Source: an uncultured Lachnospiraceae bacterium
GTDB lineage: Bacteria; Bacillota; Clostridia; Lachnospirales; Lachnospiraceae
Length of the DNA stretch: 6,669 nt
Assembly (NCBI GenBank): GCA_902795625.1
Contig: CADBLW010000183.1
Coordinates: 1 to 6,669 of the forward strand
Reading direction: 5' to 3'
Shown here: one piece after another, positions 5,222-6,669 of the stretch
Numbering within the stretch: position 1 is the stretch's first letter
Layout: each line of letters starts with the position of its first letter
Program-made: the position numbers and the translations under genes
Notes under the pieces: generated by a model
Seen by the model: the letters and a program-made list of their open reading frames with translations, nothing else
What the model was told of the DNA's origin: nothing
Database searches by the model: none

Positions 5222-6669
5222 ATGATAAACACGGTGTTACGAAAGAGATGGTTCCGGTCCATGTACGCGGTGCTTGTGGCAGCGCTTGTGTTTGTGCTGT
5301 GCATGCAGCCCGCTGCAGCGGGAGCGGAGCAATACTCCATCACCGGCAAGTTCTATCAGAGTGAATCCCGTGCGACGCTGGCATTGATCAACAGTTTCCG
5401 CCAGGGCGACAACGCTTGGCACTGGAATGAAGACAACGCTACGAAGACGGTGAAGACCGGTCTCTGCGCTATGACCTATGATTACAATCTCGAGCTGATC
5501 GCAATGCAGCGCGCGGCTGAGATCGCAGTTTTCTATTCGCATGAGAGACCGGACGGTACCCCGTTCTATACCGTAAAAGTCAGCAGCACCACGAGCAGCG
5601 CGGAAAATATCGCGATCTGCACCGGCAACATGAGCGCAGAAGAAGCGTTTGTGCTTTGGAGAGAGGACAATGAGAATTTTGCGGGACAGGGACATCGCCG
5701 CAACATGCTGGAGGATTGCCTGACCTGCGTAGGTGTTGCTCATTTTGAGTATCGCGGTGTTCATACGTTCGTTCAGGAGTTCGGACGCGCGAACAGCGGC
5801 GCTTCGGATCCCGGAGCGGTCAACTCCGACAAGACGATGACGGTGCAGGCTTCCAACGTGAAGCTCAGCGCTACCTGCCGTTACTCCGGTTTTGAGATCA
5901 GCTGCGGCGGCGCATCCGATCTTCCTTCAATCAACATCGGCGTCAAGCCGACCGGTTCCTTTGCCGACAACATGTGCCCGGGCATTGAGGTGTCTGAGGC
6001 GGATTGCACGGTGACATGGACCTCCGACAATACGAAGGTTGTATCGATCTCGGGCAATCAGTTTATCGCCGGTGATGCCGGTGAGGCAAACCTGACGGCC
6101 ACCGTGAGCCACGGCGGTTCGACGGCGAGCACGACGATCAAGATCAAGGTCCTTCCGCTGGATCTCTCAAATCTCAGCTTCAGCATTCCCGAGTTCGAGT
6201 ACAACGGTGTGCCGATCGACTTCGATATCGCCATTACATTTAACGACGAGAGACTTGTTCGTGACAAGGATTACACGATCACATTCGCGAATAACGATCG
6301 TCCTGGAACGGCAACGTTCACGCTCAAGGGAATCGGCCGTTACTGCGGAACCGTTACACAGACGTTCCGTATCGTCGGTGATGAATCGCTGGTGCCTCAG
6401 GCAACCGCAACACCGACGCCGGTGCCTGCAACGCCTACCCCGGTGCCCGCAACACCGACTACGGCGCCCGCGACACCTACGAGCACGCCGGCCCCGACAG
6501 CAACACCTACGGAGGCTCCGAAGCCGACAGAAACCCCGAAGCCGACAGAAACCCCGAAGCCGACGAACACGGCGAAGCCGACAGAAGCCCCGAAGCCTAC
6601 GAATACGCCGAAGCCGACAGAAGCTCCGAAGCCTACGAATACGCCGAAGCCGACAGAGACCCCGAAGCC
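5222..6669 (+). CDS. Secreted CAP/SCP-domain protein with Ig-like domains and Pro/Thr repeat (3' end missing)
   Basis: The gene has 482 codons and is open at the window edge. ATG 5222 follows GGAGGTG (5212-5218). Residues 1-35 are a Sec signal peptide: basic RKRWFR, hydrophobic core, and cleavage near PAAAGA. Residues about 48-190 are a CAP (SCP/PR-1) domain: SFRQGDNAWHWNED, SHERPDGTPF with His107, AENIA with Glu128, GHRRNML with His158, and TFVQEFG (182-188). All core cavity residues are present. Residues about 205-310 look like a bacterial Ig-like (Big2) domain (VTWTSDNTKVVSISGNQF). Residues 313-385 are a second beta module (FEYNGVP, KDYTITFANN, GTVTQTFRI). From 391 a Pro/Thr linker leads into a KPTExP-type repeat from 434. 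Nine cysteines in the mature part are unusual for a Gram-positive exoprotein. Bacterial CAP proteins are secreted or wall-associated and of poorly known function. A further domain or wall anchor probably lies beyond the window. Confidence 0.93.
   Translation, partial: MINTVLRKRWFRSMYAVLVAALVFVLCMQPAAAGAEQYSITGKFYQSESRATLALINSFRQGDNAWHWNEDNATKTVKTGLCAMTYDYNLELIAMQRAAEIAVFYSHERPDGTPFYTVKVSSTTSSAENIAICTGNMSAEEAFVLWREDNENFAGQGHRRNMLEDCLTCVGVAHFEYRGVHTFVQEFGRANSGASDPGAVNSDKTMTVQASNVKLSATCRYSGFEISCGGASDLPSINIGVKPTGSFADNMCPGIEVSEADCTVTWTSDNTKVVSISGNQFIAGDAGEANLTATVSHGGSTASTTIKIKVLPLDLSNLSFSIPEFEYNGVPIDFDIAITFNDERLVRDKDYTITFANNDRPGTATFTLKGIGRYCGTVTQTFRIVGDESLVPQATATPTPVPATPTPVPATPTTAPATPTSTPAPTATPTEAPKPTETPKPTETPKPTNTAKPTEAPKPTNTPKPTEAPKPTNTPKPTETPK
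6521..6669 (+). repeat. 18-base tandem repeat coding for KPTExP units
   Basis: From 6521 to the window end there are eight and a fraction copies of an 18-base unit near AAGCCGACAGAAACCCCG, encoding Lys-Pro-Thr-(Glu/Asn)-(Thr/Ala)-Pro. One copy has Ala in place of the last Pro (NTA). Later copies alternate KPTEAP and KPTNTP, a 36-base higher-order period. Bases 6392-6520 upstream are a looser Thr/Pro/Ala repeat. In the protein it is an extended wall-spanning linker. Confidence 0.93.

Noticed and set aside
5237..5764. Minus-strand open frame over the CAP domain
   Set aside because: The plus strand has a promoter, ribosome site, signal peptide and CAP motifs. The antisense frame has none.
6521..6669. 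Regular repeats as a CRISPR array
   Set aside because: The 18-base units are contiguous without spacers and keep the reading frame of the CAP protein linker.

Overview
The window looks like chromosome from a gut-type Gram-positive of the Clostridia, most likely Lachnospiraceae. This rests on AGGAGG-type ribosome sites, sigma-A-like promoters (several with extended -10 boxes), Cys-anchored and Sec-exported surface proteins with Ig-like domains and Pro/Thr linkers, and a trigger-factor-like lipoprotein. The family assignment is inference; no rRNA or other marker gene is present.

Layout, left to right. Bases 2-535 are the 3' end of a surface/adhesin-like protein gene, closed by a strong hairpin terminator. 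Bases 614-1130 carry a small independent unit: a good promoter (730-759), a leader of about 210 bases, a 31-codon gene with a perfect ribosome site (977-1072), and its own GCAA-loop terminator with eight T. Bases 1345-2466 encode a lipoprotein with an FKBP-type prolyl isomerase domain and a trigger-factor-like C-terminal region. A hairpin with T-runs on both strands separates it from a convergent araC-family regulator (2706-3575, minus). The regulator is divergent from a GH130 mannoside phosphorylase-type gene (3778-4758); their promoters nearly coincide. Bases 4779-4940 hold a dense series of palindromes. Bases 5222-6669 begin a secreted CAP/SCP-domain protein that runs off the window inside a Thr/Pro/Lys repeat.

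Functionally there are two themes. One is the envelope: surface protein, lipoprotein foldase and secreted CAP protein. The other is a compact sugar-responsive pair, in which the cupin-AraC regulator probably controls the GH130 enzyme that would phosphorolyse imported beta-mannosides. No transporter or epimerase is visible in the window, so the rest of any such pathway must lie elsewhere.

The least explained items are the 31-residue peptide gene with its long leader, a 16-base sequence shared between that leader and the end of the first gene, and the palindrome cluster at 4779-4940.
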